From Algoriphagus sp. (GTDB taxonomy: Bacteria > Bacteroidota > Bacteroidia > Cytophagales > Cyclobacteriaceae): a stretch of 64,000 bases of DNA. The notes beneath the pieces are model-generated. The model was not told the DNA's origin, ran no database searches, and saw only the letters and a program-made list of their open reading frames with translations. The position numbers were made by a program, and so were the translations under genes. The stretch spans positions 1 to 64,000 of the forward strand of contig NZ_JAUXYL010000026.1 in the NCBI RefSeq assembly GCF_030694375.1, read 5' to 3'. How positions within the stretch are numbered: the first letter of the stretch is position 1; the number at the start of each line of letters is the position of its first letter. Of the stretch, positions 17,967 through 26,355 are shown piece by piece.

Positions 17967-18009
17967 GTGGTTAAAATTGTTTTTTATCGGTCACATGGAA
18001 TGCCCTAAT

Positions 18010-18027
18010 CCCCGATAGCTATCGGGG
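18010..18027. repeat. Perfect 18-bp palindrome CCCCGATAGCTATCGGGG
   Basis: A perfect palindrome lies between the CBS gene stop and the nadK start. It has no T-run on the reverse strand, so it is not a good terminator for the CBS gene. The core CCCGATAGCTATCGGG is, from general recollection, a widespread dispersed palindrome in Bacteroidota. Confidence 0.55.
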
Positions 18028-18070
18028 CATTTCCTTTTGTGAGAAGTCTTTCACATAGGCGTTTCATACC

Positions 18071-18736
18071 TCAAATATCTAAAAATCTCAGCAAGTTACC
18101 GATTCGATCTTCCTCACTTCCAACTCCCGTCTCTTCTTGGTAATGGTCAATCACCCGATAGCCAAAACGTTCCAATGTTGCTTTTACGTGCCGGAGTTCA
18201 GGTTTATCGAGTTTAAGGGTCAATTTGATTTTGCTGTCATCCAGTGGGTCATTCGTAATGAATGAGCTGAGAATTTTGGTGTTTTCGGACTCCACCAGTC
18301 TTGATATTTCAGACAAATGGTAATCGGTCATATTTAAGGAAAGTATTAATACACTCCCTTGAGACTTGATGGATAGACTGTCTGCGAAGGCAGAAATTGC
18401 ATCTTCCATTGTTATTACTCCTAAGTAGGAGTTTTCCCTGTCAATCACTGCTACGAGATTTGATTGGTTTTCAGAGGCAACCCGAAGTACGTCGTAAATA
18501 TGCTTATCAGAATAAACCCAACAAGCTCCTCCCTTTAGACTAATGGCACCAATCAATTGTTCGGGCTCATTCAATTCGAAAATCACCTCATCACTGATGA
18601 ATCCCAGAAATCTCCCTTGATCCGTGACCGGAAGCGCATCGATCCGGATTTCTTCCATCCATGCCAAAGCCTTTCCTGCCCGATCAGAAAGTTTGAGGGG
18701 CGGAATGAGACTATTAATGAATTCGTAGGCTTGCAT
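18071..18736 (-). CDS. CBS-domain pair protein with C-terminal ACT-like domain (AcuB-like)
   Basis: A 221-residue cytosolic protein. Residues 1-60 and 75-130 form a CBS pair (DALPVTDQGRFLGFISDEV and NLVAVIDRENSYLGVITMED), which normally binds adenosyl ligands such as AMP or ATP. Residues 135-210 resemble an ACT-like fold (VLILSLNMTDYHLSEISRLV). The layout recalls AcuB. The gene sits upstream of nadK on the same strand, so sensing of adenine nucleotide status is plausible, but the regulated partner is not visible. Confidence 0.8.
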   Translation of the reverse strand: MQAYEFINSLIPPLKLSDRAGKALAWMEEIRIDALPVTDQGRFLGFISDEVIFELNEPEQLIGAISLKGGACWVYSDKHIYDVLRVASENQSNLVAVIDRENSYLGVITMEDAISAFADSLSIKSQGSVLILSLNMTDYHLSEISRLVESENTKILSSFITNDPLDDSKIKLTLKLDKPELRHVKATLERFGYRVIDHYQEETGVGSEEDRIGNLLRFLDI

Positions 18737-18816
18737 GTAAGAAAGTTAGGAAATGATATCACAACACAAAACGCTTTCTTAGGTATTCTTGTTTCCTTGC
18801 TCTTTTTTGTAAGCAA

Positions 18817-20016
18817 TCAGAGTACAAAATAGTTGGCTAAAATACCCAGCCCAATACCTGTCAGAATGATTACCGGGGAGGATATTTTGGTGAATTGGAG
18901 TACTGAGTACGTACCCAAAATAAACATGATATGGAGTCCATTTGCCTCAAGAGGCTCAAATAGTAAATATGCAGCAGCAATCAGCATTCCGCAGGAGACA
19001 GCATTGATGCCTTCCAATGCAGCTCGGACAGGCCTGTAAAGTTTGAGTTGATCCCAAAATCGAATAACAAAAAATATGAGAAATATTCCGGGTAGAAAAA
19101 TTCCCGCAGCAGCAATCATTCCTCCCATCAGGAATCCCGATAGGCCAAACTCTCTCATAGACAGCGCACCAACATACGATGAAATGGAAAAAGTAGGGCC
19201 AGGAATTCCCTGTGAAATGGCATATCCGGTCAGGAATTCCTCTGAACTCAAAAAATGCTTGAAGTCCACAAATTCAGTATACAGATAAGGAACAAGCACT
19301 TGACCTCCTCCGAAAATCAAACTGCCGTTTCGGTAGAAGTTTTCGAAAAGTAAGATGGGTTGATACTTTGTGATCGCACCTGCTACAGCTGCCAAAATCA
19401 AAACTCCTGCCCAGAGGTAGAAATTTGCCCATTTAATCTTCAGGGGTTTTTCCTCCTCTACTTTAGGTTGGTTTTTGTATTTGACGGAAGTACTCAGCCC
19501 CCCAAGAATCAGCATTATGGGAAAAATGTATGGAGAGCTGTAAAAGAAAGAGACAAAGGCCGAAATCAACATCAAAATCATCGCTTCGGAACTTTTAACC
19601 ATTTTACTGATTGTTTTTTGCGCAGCAAAAATGATAAATCCGATAGCCATCGGCTGAATAAACCGTGCGAAGTCCAATGCACCGGGAGTATTTTCCTGTA
19701 AAAAGTTGATCACTATAGCCGTGGCTATCATGAGGAGTGTGGCAGGAAGAATCCAAACCAATAGTGCCAAATAGGCTAAATTGGGTCCGCCAACCCGAAA
19801 TCCAATTGCAGAGACCAACTGAGTAGAAGAAGGACCCGGGAGAATATTGCACAGGGCATTCAATTCCCAAAGTTCTTCTTCAGTGATGTATCCCCGATTT
19901 TTCACCATTCGCTCCAACAGCATGGCCAAGAAGGCTTGTGGTCCTCCAAATGCCGTGATGGAGAGCGTGAGAATGTCCTTTAGGAACACATAGTATCGGA
20001 CTTGGCGGACCGACAT
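18817..20016 (-). CDS. chrA: Chromate transporter family protein (long form)
   Basis: A 399-residue membrane protein with two homologous CHR halves. The first has ALCNILPGPSSTQLVSAIG and FGGPQAFLAML; the second repeats FGGGQVLVPYLYTEF and YAISQGIPGPTFSISSYVG. About ten hydrophobic segments are spread over the chain. ChrA proteins export chromate, and relatives may move sulfate or other anions. It starts 1 bp after the stop of the upstream oxygenase gene, so the two are one transcription unit; the link between them is obscure. Confidence 0.9.
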   Translation of the reverse strand: MSVRQVRYYVFLKDILTLSITAFGGPQAFLAMLLERMVKNRGYITEEELWELNALCNILPGPSSTQLVSAIGFRVGGPNLAYLALLVWILPATLLMIATAIVINFLQENTPGALDFARFIQPMAIGFIIFAAQKTISKMVKSSEAMILMLISAFVSFFYSSPYIFPIMLILGGLSTSVKYKNQPKVEEEKPLKIKWANFYLWAGVLILAAVAGAITKYQPILLFENFYRNGSLIFGGGQVLVPYLYTEFVDFKHFLSSEEFLTGYAISQGIPGPTFSISSYVGALSMREFGLSGFLMGGMIAAAGIFLPGIFLIFFVIRFWDQLKLYRPVRAALEGINAVSCGMLIAAAYLLFEPLEANGLHIMFILGTYSVLQFTKISSPVIILTGIGLGILANYFVL

Positions 20017-20017
20017 G

Positions 20018-20995
20018 TTATTTTTTCAAACCCAATTCACGAAGTCTTTCATCCAAAAACTCACCTGCAGTCGCGTCAGTAAATTGCTTTGGATGGGTTT
20101 CGTCAATACAGCTTTCCAGACAGGTGAGATCCATTTCAGATCTTGGGTGCATGAAGAACGGAATGGAATACCGACTCGTGTGCATCATTTCCCGTGGTGG
20201 ATTTACCACACGGTGGATGGTAGATTTCAGTTTTTTGTTTGTCAGACGCTCCAGCATATCTCCTACGTTTACGACTAGTTGGTCGGGAAGAGCAGTGATT
20301 GGGATCCATTTGCCGTCTTTTCTCAACACTTGTAATCCATCAGCACTGGCACCCATCAAAAGCGTGATCAGGTTGATATCTCCATGTTCTGCCGCACGGA
20401 CCGCATCCGCAGGTACCTCATCCGGATTTTCGATTGGGAAGTAATGGATTTGTCTCAAGATGGAATTGCCGTAGGCTACTTTATCTTCAAAGTAATCTTC
20501 TGGTAATTCCAGGTTCAAGGCGATAGCCCGAAGCATGGCTTTACCTGCATTTTCCAAGGTTTGATAGGCTTCTATTGCATCATTCTGGAATCCCGCAATT
20601 TCGGAAGGCCAAAGATTTTCAGGATATTCGTTTTTGACAGAATCCGTGTCAGGGATAAGACTTGTCTCTTGTCCCACATGATAAAACTCCTTCAAATCTC
20701 CTGTATTTCTACCTTTTGCATGTTCTTTTCCCTTGCCGGTATAGCCTCTTTGATACCCGATCTCGGGTTTTTCGTACTTCTTTTTTATTTCATCAGGAAG
20801 TGTAAAAAAAGCCTTGATTGAATTATAAAGTCTGTCTTGCAAATCCTTGGAGAGCCCGTGGTTTTTTATAGCTACAAAACCGATGTTCTGATAGGCCTCA
20901 CCCAATTTTTTCACGAAAGCTGTTTTTTGTTCTGGGGTTCCAGCGGTAAAATCTGCCAGGTCCAGACTTGGGATTTCATCAAATAGGATGTCCAT
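20018..20995 (-). CDS. Isopenicillin N synthase-like Fe(II)/2-oxoglutarate-type oxygenase
   Basis: A 325-residue non-haem iron oxygenase with an N-terminal DIOX_N region (IPSLDLADFTAGTPEQ, NIGFVAIKNHGLSKD) and the C-terminal double-stranded beta-helix. Iron ligands are His204 and Asp206 (HGDINLITLL) and His261 (STIHRVV); the R275-x-S277 pair in SRYSIPF is the usual carboxylate-binding motif. Most relatives hydroxylate or desaturate small molecules using 2-oxoglutarate. The substrate is unknown and no biosynthetic cluster is near. It is the first gene of a unit with chrA, and divergent from the lipoprotein gene at 21072. Confidence 0.88.
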   Translation of the reverse strand: MDILFDEIPSLDLADFTAGTPEQKTAFVKKLGEAYQNIGFVAIKNHGLSKDLQDRLYNSIKAFFTLPDEIKKKYEKPEIGYQRGYTGKGKEHAKGRNTGDLKEFYHVGQETSLIPDTDSVKNEYPENLWPSEIAGFQNDAIEAYQTLENAGKAMLRAIALNLELPEDYFEDKVAYGNSILRQIHYFPIENPDEVPADAVRAAEHGDINLITLLMGASADGLQVLRKDGKWIPITALPDQLVVNVGDMLERLTNKKLKSTIHRVVNPPREMMHTSRYSIPFFMHPRSEMDLTCLESCIDETHPKQFTDATAGEFLDERLRELGLKK

Positions 20996-21071
20996 TTATT
21001 TTATTGTTTAGTTGAATTGTCAATGTAATTCTTCAAAATTAAATATCTTTAAACTCAATTTGGATTGAATT

Positions 21072-21842
21072 ATGAAGAAAATCCTATTTCTAAGTCTTTT
21101 TGTCGCTTTAATTTCATTGTCTTGTTCCGAAAGCAAGCGGAAAATAAATGAGTCGGTAGTGGATCATTCAGGAGATTCATTGGCTATTGATTCAACTACT
21201 CCTAAAGTTACATTTTTCCAATATGAAGACTCTACTGCATTTCCTGACGCCATTCTTGAGTTATATACGCCCTTAGGCAATCAAGTATTTAGGCCGGGCA
21301 AAGTCCCATTTGAATTCAATATCAAGAATTTTCCAGACTTAAGACAACTTCCTTCAAATCCGCAGCTTTTTCTGATATTCAATGGAGGCGATCCGATAGG
21401 TTTTTTTTCTCCAATATTTCAGCGCGAACTCACAGAGGGAACGTATCGAGTAGTAGGATACTTGGTCGATGCTGAAGGTCATGTCTTGAAAAGCTTTGGC
21501 AATTATGTTGATCGTGATTTTATTGTAGGAGACTCAAGACCCTTCCCCTATTCTGCAGAGCCATATCTTGCTTTGAATTTTCCTCGAAATGGACAAGTAC
21601 TGGTTTCGGGTGAAGAATTGATCATTGATTTTTTGGTTTTGGGCGGGGATATGAAGCTCGATAGGCTCAAAGTCCAAATTAAAATAAATGAATACGCCTA
21701 CGAAATAGATCACATGGCACCTGTTCGGGTTACCAACTTACCCAAAGGTGACTATCGTGTAAGTGTAAAACTATCCCGAGCAGATGGAAAAGAGCTGGAA
21801 GGACCCTTCTCCTCTGTGACCAAGACGGTCTATGTCCGATAA
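21072..21842 (+). CDS. Hypothetical lipoprotein with Ig-like beta domains
   Basis: A 256-residue protein with a lipoprotein signal (MKKILFLSLFVALISLSC, acylation Cys at 18). The mature part is beta-rich with PLGNQVFRPGKVPFEFNIKN and a second LNFPRNGQVLVSGEELIIDF block, suggesting two related Ig-like sandwich domains. I do not recognise a named family. It is 36 bp upstream of serS on the same strand and may share its transcript. It probably faces the periplasm or cell surface; function unknown. Confidence 0.8.
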   Translation: MKKILFLSLFVALISLSCSESKRKINESVVDHSGDSLAIDSTTPKVTFFQYEDSTAFPDAILELYTPLGNQVFRPGKVPFEFNIKNFPDLRQLPSNPQLFLIFNGGDPIGFFSPIFQRELTEGTYRVVGYLVDAEGHVLKSFGNYVDRDFIVGDSRPFPYSAEPYLALNFPRNGQVLVSGEELIIDFLVLGGDMKLDRLKVQIKINEYAYEIDHMAPVRVTNLPKGDYRVSVKLSRADGKELEGPFSSVTKTVYVR

Positions 21843-21878
21843 GTCCTTATCTTTGGACACCAAATCAATGATTTATTC

Positions 21879-23150
21879 ATGCTTTTAGTTAATCAAATCC
21901 GGGAAAATTATGCCGGTGTTCTTGCCGGTTTACAAAAAAGAAATGTTCACAATGCCCCGTCAATTCTTGATCAAGTCATCGCATTAGATGATTTGAGGAA
22001 ATTGACGCAAGCGCAACGGGATCAGATCCAAGCCGAAGCCAATACGATATCCAAACAAATCGGAATCCTCATGAAAGAAGGCAGGGCTGAGGAGGCCGTT
22101 GCGATTCGTGAGCGGACTACCCAAATTAAAGAACAGATCAAGGATTTGGAAGAGCAGTATTCCAAAACGGAGGAGGATCTAAAGGCTCTGCTTTACACTA
22201 TTCCCAATGTGCCGCATAGTTCTGTTCCTGCCGGAAAATCTGCTGAGGATAATGAAGTGGTTTTAGAATATGGTACAATTCCAGCACTATTCGATGGAAA
22301 GCTGCCACACTGGGAATTGATCAAAAAGTACGACATCATAGATTTTGATCTAGGAGTAAAAATCACCGGGGCGGGTTTTCCGGTATATAAAGGAAAAGGT
22401 GCCCGGCTTCAGCGTGCACTGATTAACTTCTTTCTGGATGAGGCGTTGGCCGCAGGCTATATGGAAATCCAGCCTCCGATTTTGGTCAATGAAGACTCTG
22501 GATATGGCACTGGTCAGCTTCCGGATAAGGAAGGGCAGATGTATTTTGCGACAGCAGATCAACTTTATCTAATTCCAACAGCGGAGGTTCCGATCACCAA
22601 CTTGTACCGGGATGTGATTTTGTCCGAAGAAGATCTTCCGATAAAAAACGTGGGCTACACCCCTTGCTTCCGCAGAGAAGCCGGCAGTTGGGGTGCGCAT
22701 GTGAGGGGGTTGAACAGACTTCATCAGTTTGACAAAGTGGAGGTGGTTCAAATCACGCATCCGGATAAATCTTACGAGACTTTGGAAAGTATGAGCAGCT
22801 ATGTGCAAGGACTTTTACAAAAACTTGAATTACCCTATCGTGTTTTAAGACTTTGCGGGGGGGACATGGGTTTCACTTCAGCATTGACTTATGACATGGA
22901 GGTGTATTCTGCAGGACAGGAGCGTTGGTTGGAGGTAAGTTCCGTTTCCAATTTTGAAACGTATCAGGCCAACAGGCTCAAACTCCGATTCAAAGGAGAG
23001 GATAAAAAAACTCAACTTGCTCACTCCCTCAACGGAAGTGCTTTGGCATTGCCGAGAATTGTAGCTGCAATCCTGGAAAATAATCAGACGCCGGAAGGTA
23101 TAAAAATGCCAAAAGTTCTGCACGCTTATCTTGGGTTTGAATCGATCTAA
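21879..23150 (+). CDS. serS: Serine--tRNA ligase
   Basis: A 423-residue class II aminoacyl-tRNA synthetase. The N-terminal 110 residues form the tRNA-binding coiled coil (LTQAQRDQIQAEANTISK); the catalytic core has TAEVPITNLYRD, motif 2 in CFRREAGSWG, LHQFDKVEV, and motif 3 in NGSALALPRIVAAILENNQ. It attaches serine to tRNA-Ser (and tRNA-Sec). It is full length. A TATCTTTG box at 21848-21855 matches the Bacteroidota -7 element but lacks a clear -33 partner. A strong terminator follows. Confidence 0.97.
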   Translation: MLLVNQIRENYAGVLAGLQKRNVHNAPSILDQVIALDDLRKLTQAQRDQIQAEANTISKQIGILMKEGRAEEAVAIRERTTQIKEQIKDLEEQYSKTEEDLKALLYTIPNVPHSSVPAGKSAEDNEVVLEYGTIPALFDGKLPHWELIKKYDIIDFDLGVKITGAGFPVYKGKGARLQRALINFFLDEALAAGYMEIQPPILVNEDSGYGTGQLPDKEGQMYFATADQLYLIPTAEVPITNLYRDVILSEEDLPIKNVGYTPCFRREAGSWGAHVRGLNRLHQFDKVEVVQITHPDKSYETLESMSSYVQGLLQKLELPYRVLRLCGGDMGFTSALTYDMEVYSAGQERWLEVSSVSNFETYQANRLKLRFKGEDKKTQLAHSLNGSALALPRIVAAILENNQTPEGIKMPKVLHAYLGFESI

Positions 23151-23165
23151 GATTCTTAAATTTCA

Positions 23166-23196
23166 AGCCGTTGGGGTTTTGCCAACGGCTTTTTTT
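23166..23196 (+). terminator. Terminator after serS
   Basis: A 9-bp perfect stem (AGCCGTTGG / CCAACGGCT, 23166-23174 and 23182-23190) followed by six further T residues lies 15 bp after the serS stop. Confidence 0.9.
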
Positions 23197-23212
23197 AATT
23201 CCCTCATACATT

Positions 23213-23411
23213 ATGAATTCGAGCCTGATAGCCGAAAGGTATGTAGGCAAGATTAAAAAGTCACACACTGGGATGGCTATAGAAAATCAAATAATAAACA
23301 CATGAAATCGAGCCTGCCTGCGGCAGACAGGCATGACTAAAAAGTCACACACTGGGATGATTATCGACCATGCGAGATTCCATGTGGCCTTAAAGAAAAA
23401 ATTATAAACAC
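23213..23411 (+). repeat. Two tandem start-codon repeats before a signal-peptide gene
   Basis: Copy one (23213-23301) runs ATGAATTCGAGCCTG through AAAAAGTCACACACTGGGAT to ATAATAAACAC; copy two (23302-23411) runs ATGAAATCGAGCCTG, the palindrome GCCTGC-GGCAGACAGGC, AAAAAGTCACACACTGGGAT, TGTGGCCTTAAAG and ATTATAAACAC. Each copy begins with an ATG and ends directly before the next ATG, the last being the start of the gene at 23412. Copy two encodes a possible 12-residue leader peptide (MKSSLPAADRHD). Related copies are at 52265-52399 and 15350-15412. Confidence 0.75.
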
Positions 23412-23828
23412 ATGAAAAGTCTGTTTTTGGCGGTTTTCAGTTTTTTTCCAATTTTTTGTTTTGCACAGCAAAATGAAATCGAAGCAATCACCAAAACTGT
23501 CAACCTCTATTTTGAAGGAATGATCCAACGAGACCGGACTATGTTAGAAGAAGCGTTTCACCCTGAGGCAAGATTGATTGGGTATCGGGGGGAAAACTTC
23601 ACAGTGACTGCATTTGAAACCTGGGCAAACGGAACCGTAAAAGGTGATCCGCGTGATCCTGCCCAATATCTAAACTCCATAAAGTCTTTGCGTATAGCGG
23701 GCTATACTGCTTCAGTCGAGACAGAACTTCACTGGCCGGGGATTTATTATTATGACTTTTTGACTTTGATTAAGGTGGAAGGGAAGTGGAAAATTGTTCA
23801 CAAGACCTGGTATGAGGAACTAAGGTAA
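23412..23828 (+). CDS. Exported nuclear-transport-factor-2-like (lumazine-binding type) protein
   Basis: A 138-residue protein with a signal peptide (MKSLFLAVFSFFPIFCFAQ) and one NTF2/SnoaL-like cone fold: AITKTVNLYFEGMIQRD, MLEEAFHPEARLIG, and the closing strand FLTLIKVEGKWKIVHKTWYE. Secreted members of this family in Bacteroidota have no known reaction; the cone binds small ligands. It is a single gene after serS, and its start is preceded by two tandem copies of a dispersed repeat that must form its leader. Confidence 0.82.
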   Translation: MKSLFLAVFSFFPIFCFAQQNEIEAITKTVNLYFEGMIQRDRTMLEEAFHPEARLIGYRGENFTVTAFETWANGTVKGDPRDPAQYLNSIKSLRIAGYTASVETELHWPGIYYYDFLTLIKVEGKWKIVHKTWYEELR

Positions 23829-23849
23829 TTCCTGTTTCAGATTTAAATT

Positions 23850-23975
23850 TTAGAAAAATGACATGAATGTTTTCAGCGCTTTTTTCAAAACTCGGTCATA
23901 GGCACTGCTCCAAGCAGGTTCTTCCGTTTTCCCAGTCAGAATAATACCGTCCCCCTTTCTATTCGGAAGTTGATA
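23850..23975 (-). pseudogene. Possible C-terminal remnant of an unidentified gene behind coaE
   Basis: On the reverse strand, in a frame different from coaE and overlapping its last codons, is a protein-like tail: SYQLPNRKGDG, IILTGKTEEPAWSS, then AYDRVLKKALKTFMSFF and a stop at 23850-23852. It has no start of its own and the frame upstream within coaE reads poorly. It may be the 3' remnant of a deleted gene that once followed coaE, or chance. I do not recognise the family. Confidence 0.3.
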
Positions 23976-24564
23976 ACTTCTTGTGAATCTCGAGCACCTG
24001 GGGTATCAGCAGTTTATTGTCGGTATTTTTGATGACAAAATCAGCCCGTTCGTTTTTCTGTTCATCGGGAAGCTGCTGGTTGATGATTTGATTTACCTGG
24101 TCTTCCTTTCGGTGTGGATCCCGGGCCAATACTCGAGCCATTCTGATTTTTAACGGGGAGCTGACATTGATCACCCGATCCAGTTCTTCTGCAGCACCGG
24201 TTTCAAAAAGTAATGCGGCTTCTTTGATCAGGTATGGAGCGGATTGAATTTCTGCCCATTGCTTGAAATCTTTTGCCACAGCCGGATGGACAAAGGAATT
24301 TATTTTTTTCACTTTCTCCGGATCAGAAAATACTTTTTGTGCCAAATAGGCCCGATTAACACCTCCATTGGGAAGATATGAGTCCTCTCCAAATTCTTCA
24401 AGAATTTGTGATTTTAGAGTTGGGTCGACTGCCATGAGCGCCTTTGCCCTGTCGTCAGCCGAATAAACCGGAATTCCCAAAAGTTTGAAAAGTTGACATA
24501 CAGTGGACTTGCCAGAGCCTATTCCACCTGTAATTCCCACCCACAATGGCCGTGAATTAATCAT
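23959..24564 (-). CDS. coaE: Dephospho-CoA kinase
   Basis: A 201-residue P-loop kinase with Walker A GITGGIGSGKST at the N-terminus, the YSADDRAKALM substrate motif, FVHPAV and the lid region VARVLARDPHRKEDQ. It phosphorylates the 3' hydroxyl of dephospho-CoA, the last step of coenzyme A synthesis. Its start overlaps the end of the YbbR gene by 8 bp, so it is translationally coupled to the yajC unit. Full length. Confidence 0.95.
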   Translation of the reverse strand: MINSRPLWVGITGGIGSGKSTVCQLFKLLGIPVYSADDRAKALMAVDPTLKSQILEEFGEDSYLPNGGVNRAYLAQKVFSDPEKVKKINSFVHPAVAKDFKQWAEIQSAPYLIKEAALLFETGAAEELDRVINVSSPLKIRMARVLARDPHRKEDQVNQIINQQLPDEQKNERADFVIKNTDNKLLIPQVLEIHKKLSTSE

Positions 24565-25522
24565 ATTTCAGCTTGAAAATAGCCGGTTCCACCGTGATGT
24601 TTTTAATGTATTTTGGAATCGGTCTAACCTCAATGGAAATTGTACTATCCACGCGGTTTCGCTTTCCATAATCCAAAAATGCTTCAAATTCCAATTCTTT
24701 TAAATCGGCGACTTTATTTTCGTCGACCAAATAAGTCATCATCGGAGTGATGTCTTCCCTTTCCAAACTCACTGATTTCGGGAAATTGATTTTAGTGATT
24801 TTGAGCCGCTTATTTCCTTCCAAATATTGGATTATTGAAAAGCTTACTTCGACAGTTTGCTCTTTTAGTCTGACGAAATCAGCTAGATTTTTGTCAATTC
24901 CTACCGGAACTGTTTTTTTGAAGTTTTCACTGATTCGGTTTTCAGCTAAAGAAACAGGAAATTTTCCTTCAAAAGAATCCAATAAGGAGGATGGACCTGT
25001 TAGTGTTATTTTCTTGGGAGAAAAAATAATCTCGCCATCGATTTCCACGTTTTTGGCCAAACTAAAACTGGTTGAATCTACTGCCAAGTCTAAACTTCGT
25101 GTTTCAATTTTATCTATTTTAAAATGAATCGAATCTTCCAAAGCTCCCAACAGGGTGGTAGGGGTGATGAAATCTCCCAATGGCCGCTTCAGGTCGGCAG
25201 TAAGGATGTAGCTTCTGGATGCAGGATCAGCCAAATTAATGACAAAGGGAGGTTCATTCAGCTTAAAATATTTGCGTAGAAGATCCCAGCCATCTCCAGA
25301 GATTTGAATGGGAAAACTTTCGGGCAGGGGCTGAACGGCCATATACTTGTCCTCATCAAAACTCCAAGCGATAGGGTAGTCTACAATGGTGGTGTAATTG
25401 TCCTTATTGAGGGCATTTAAAATCCAAAAAGTGGCAGCCGCTGCGATACAGAGGACTACCACTTTTAGATTAGAGAGTTTTCTGGAAGAAATCCTTCCGG
25501 AGGATTTTTTTGTTTCCGGCAA
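24557..25522 (-). CDS. YbbR-like domain protein (CdaR-like)
   Basis: A 321-residue protein anchored by one N-terminal membrane segment (about residues 20-38, LKVVVLCIAAAATFWIL) with the rest extracytoplasmic. The tail has repeated YbbR-like strands (FPIQISGDGWDLLRKYF, KKITLTGPSSLLDSF, FPVSLAENRI). In Firmicutes such proteins (CdaR) regulate the cyclic-di-AMP cyclase; in Bacteroidota the role is not established. It lies between yajC and coaE in one unit with 8-9 bp spacing or overlap. Confidence 0.82.
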   Translation of the reverse strand: MPETKKSSGRISSRKLSNLKVVVLCIAAAATFWILNALNKDNYTTIVDYPIAWSFDEDKYMAVQPLPESFPIQISGDGWDLLRKYFKLNEPPFVINLADPASRSYILTADLKRPLGDFITPTTLLGALEDSIHFKIDKIETRSLDLAVDSTSFSLAKNVEIDGEIIFSPKKITLTGPSSLLDSFEGKFPVSLAENRISENFKKTVPVGIDKNLADFVRLKEQTVEVSFSIIQYLEGNKRLKITKINFPKSVSLEREDITPMMTYLVDENKVADLKELEFEAFLDYGKRNRVDSTISIEVRPIPKYIKNITVEPAIFKLKYD

Positions 25523-25530
25523 AGCTCAGT

Positions 25531-25815
25531 TTATTTTGTTGTGGTTGACTTTTTGGAGAAGTCGAGTGAGATAGCGGATTTTTCAATTTTCACTTTAAGT
25601 CCACGATCCAGTTCAATCTGAACGGTATCCCCGTCAACACTGTACACTTTGCCGTGAAGTCCGCCGATCGTTACGACATCATCTCCTTTTTTGATTTCGT
25701 CAATAAATTTTTTAGTGTCTTTTTGTTTCTTTTGCTGGGGTCTGATCATGAAGAAATACATGATCAGAATGATCGATCCAAAAAGAAATACTTGGCCAAG
25801 AATTGATTCGTTCAT
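25531..25815 (-). CDS. yajC: Preprotein translocase subunit YajC
   Basis: A 94-residue protein with one N-terminal membrane helix (VFLFGSIILIMYFFMIRP) followed by the conserved QQKKQKDTKKFIDEIKKGD and the beta-barrel core VVTIGGLHGKVYSVDGDTV. YajC associates with SecDF at the translocon. Size and motif are typical. The gene is 2 bp from the DUF1573 gene upstream. Confidence 0.95.
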   Translation of the reverse strand: MNESILGQVFLFGSIILIMYFFMIRPQQKKQKDTKKFIDEIKKGDDVVTIGGLHGKVYSVDGDTVQIELDRGLKVKIEKSAISLDFSKKSTTTK

Positions 25816-25817
25816 AA

Positions 25818-26354
25818 TTATCGCTTCAATGGACCAGCTGGAGCTGATGCGCCTACTAATTTAGGGGTAACAGAACCCTTCATTCTCAATCGGGTTACCG
25901 TAGGGTTTGTGTTTGCTTGGATCGTCACCGTAGGTGCCTGTGCACCTGACTTTGCGGTGGAGTTGAACACCACTTTCACAAAACCTTTTTCTCCCGGATT
26001 TACCGGTGTTTTTGTCCACTCCGGACTTGTGCAGCCACATGAAGCAGTAATGTTAGAAATCACCAATGGAGATTGACCGTTATTGGTGAAATTGAAAATG
26101 TGTTCAATCACCTGTCCTTCATTGATAGTCCCGAAGTCAAACTCTTCTTCAGAAAAACCGAATGCACCCAAGGTACTAGGATCTGCAGAAGTAGTTGTCT
26201 GTGCATTTACAGGGGTTATGGCAGTATTGTTGTTTTCAAGTTGGGCTATTTTATCCTCCAATGCTTGAATTTTTGCCGCCTGATCATTCTTTTGTTCGCA
26301 AGAGCTGGCCAAAACCAACACCAAAGCGAAAACGCTTAGCAATTTGATTTTCAT
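25818..26354 (-). CDS. DUF1573 lipoprotein
   Basis: A 178-residue lipoprotein (MKIKLLSVFALVLVLASSC, Cys19) with a short Gln/Asn-rich linker and one DUF1573 Ig-like domain: EFDFGTINEGQVIEHIFNFT, SPLVISNITASCGCTSPEW and GFVKVVFNSTAKSG. The SCGC motif is characteristic of the family. DUF1573 proteins are common envelope proteins of Bacteroidota without assigned function. It is 1 bp from the YtxH gene and 2 bp from yajC, in the nusB-coaE unit. Confidence 0.88.
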   Translation of the reverse strand: MKIKLLSVFALVLVLASSCEQKNDQAAKIQALEDKIAQLENNNTAITPVNAQTTTSADPSTLGAFGFSEEEFDFGTINEGQVIEHIFNFTNNGQSPLVISNITASCGCTSPEWTKTPVNPGEKGFVKVVFNSTAKSGAQAPTVTIQANTNPTVTRLRMKGSVTPKLVGASAPAGPLKR

Positions 26355-26355
26355 A

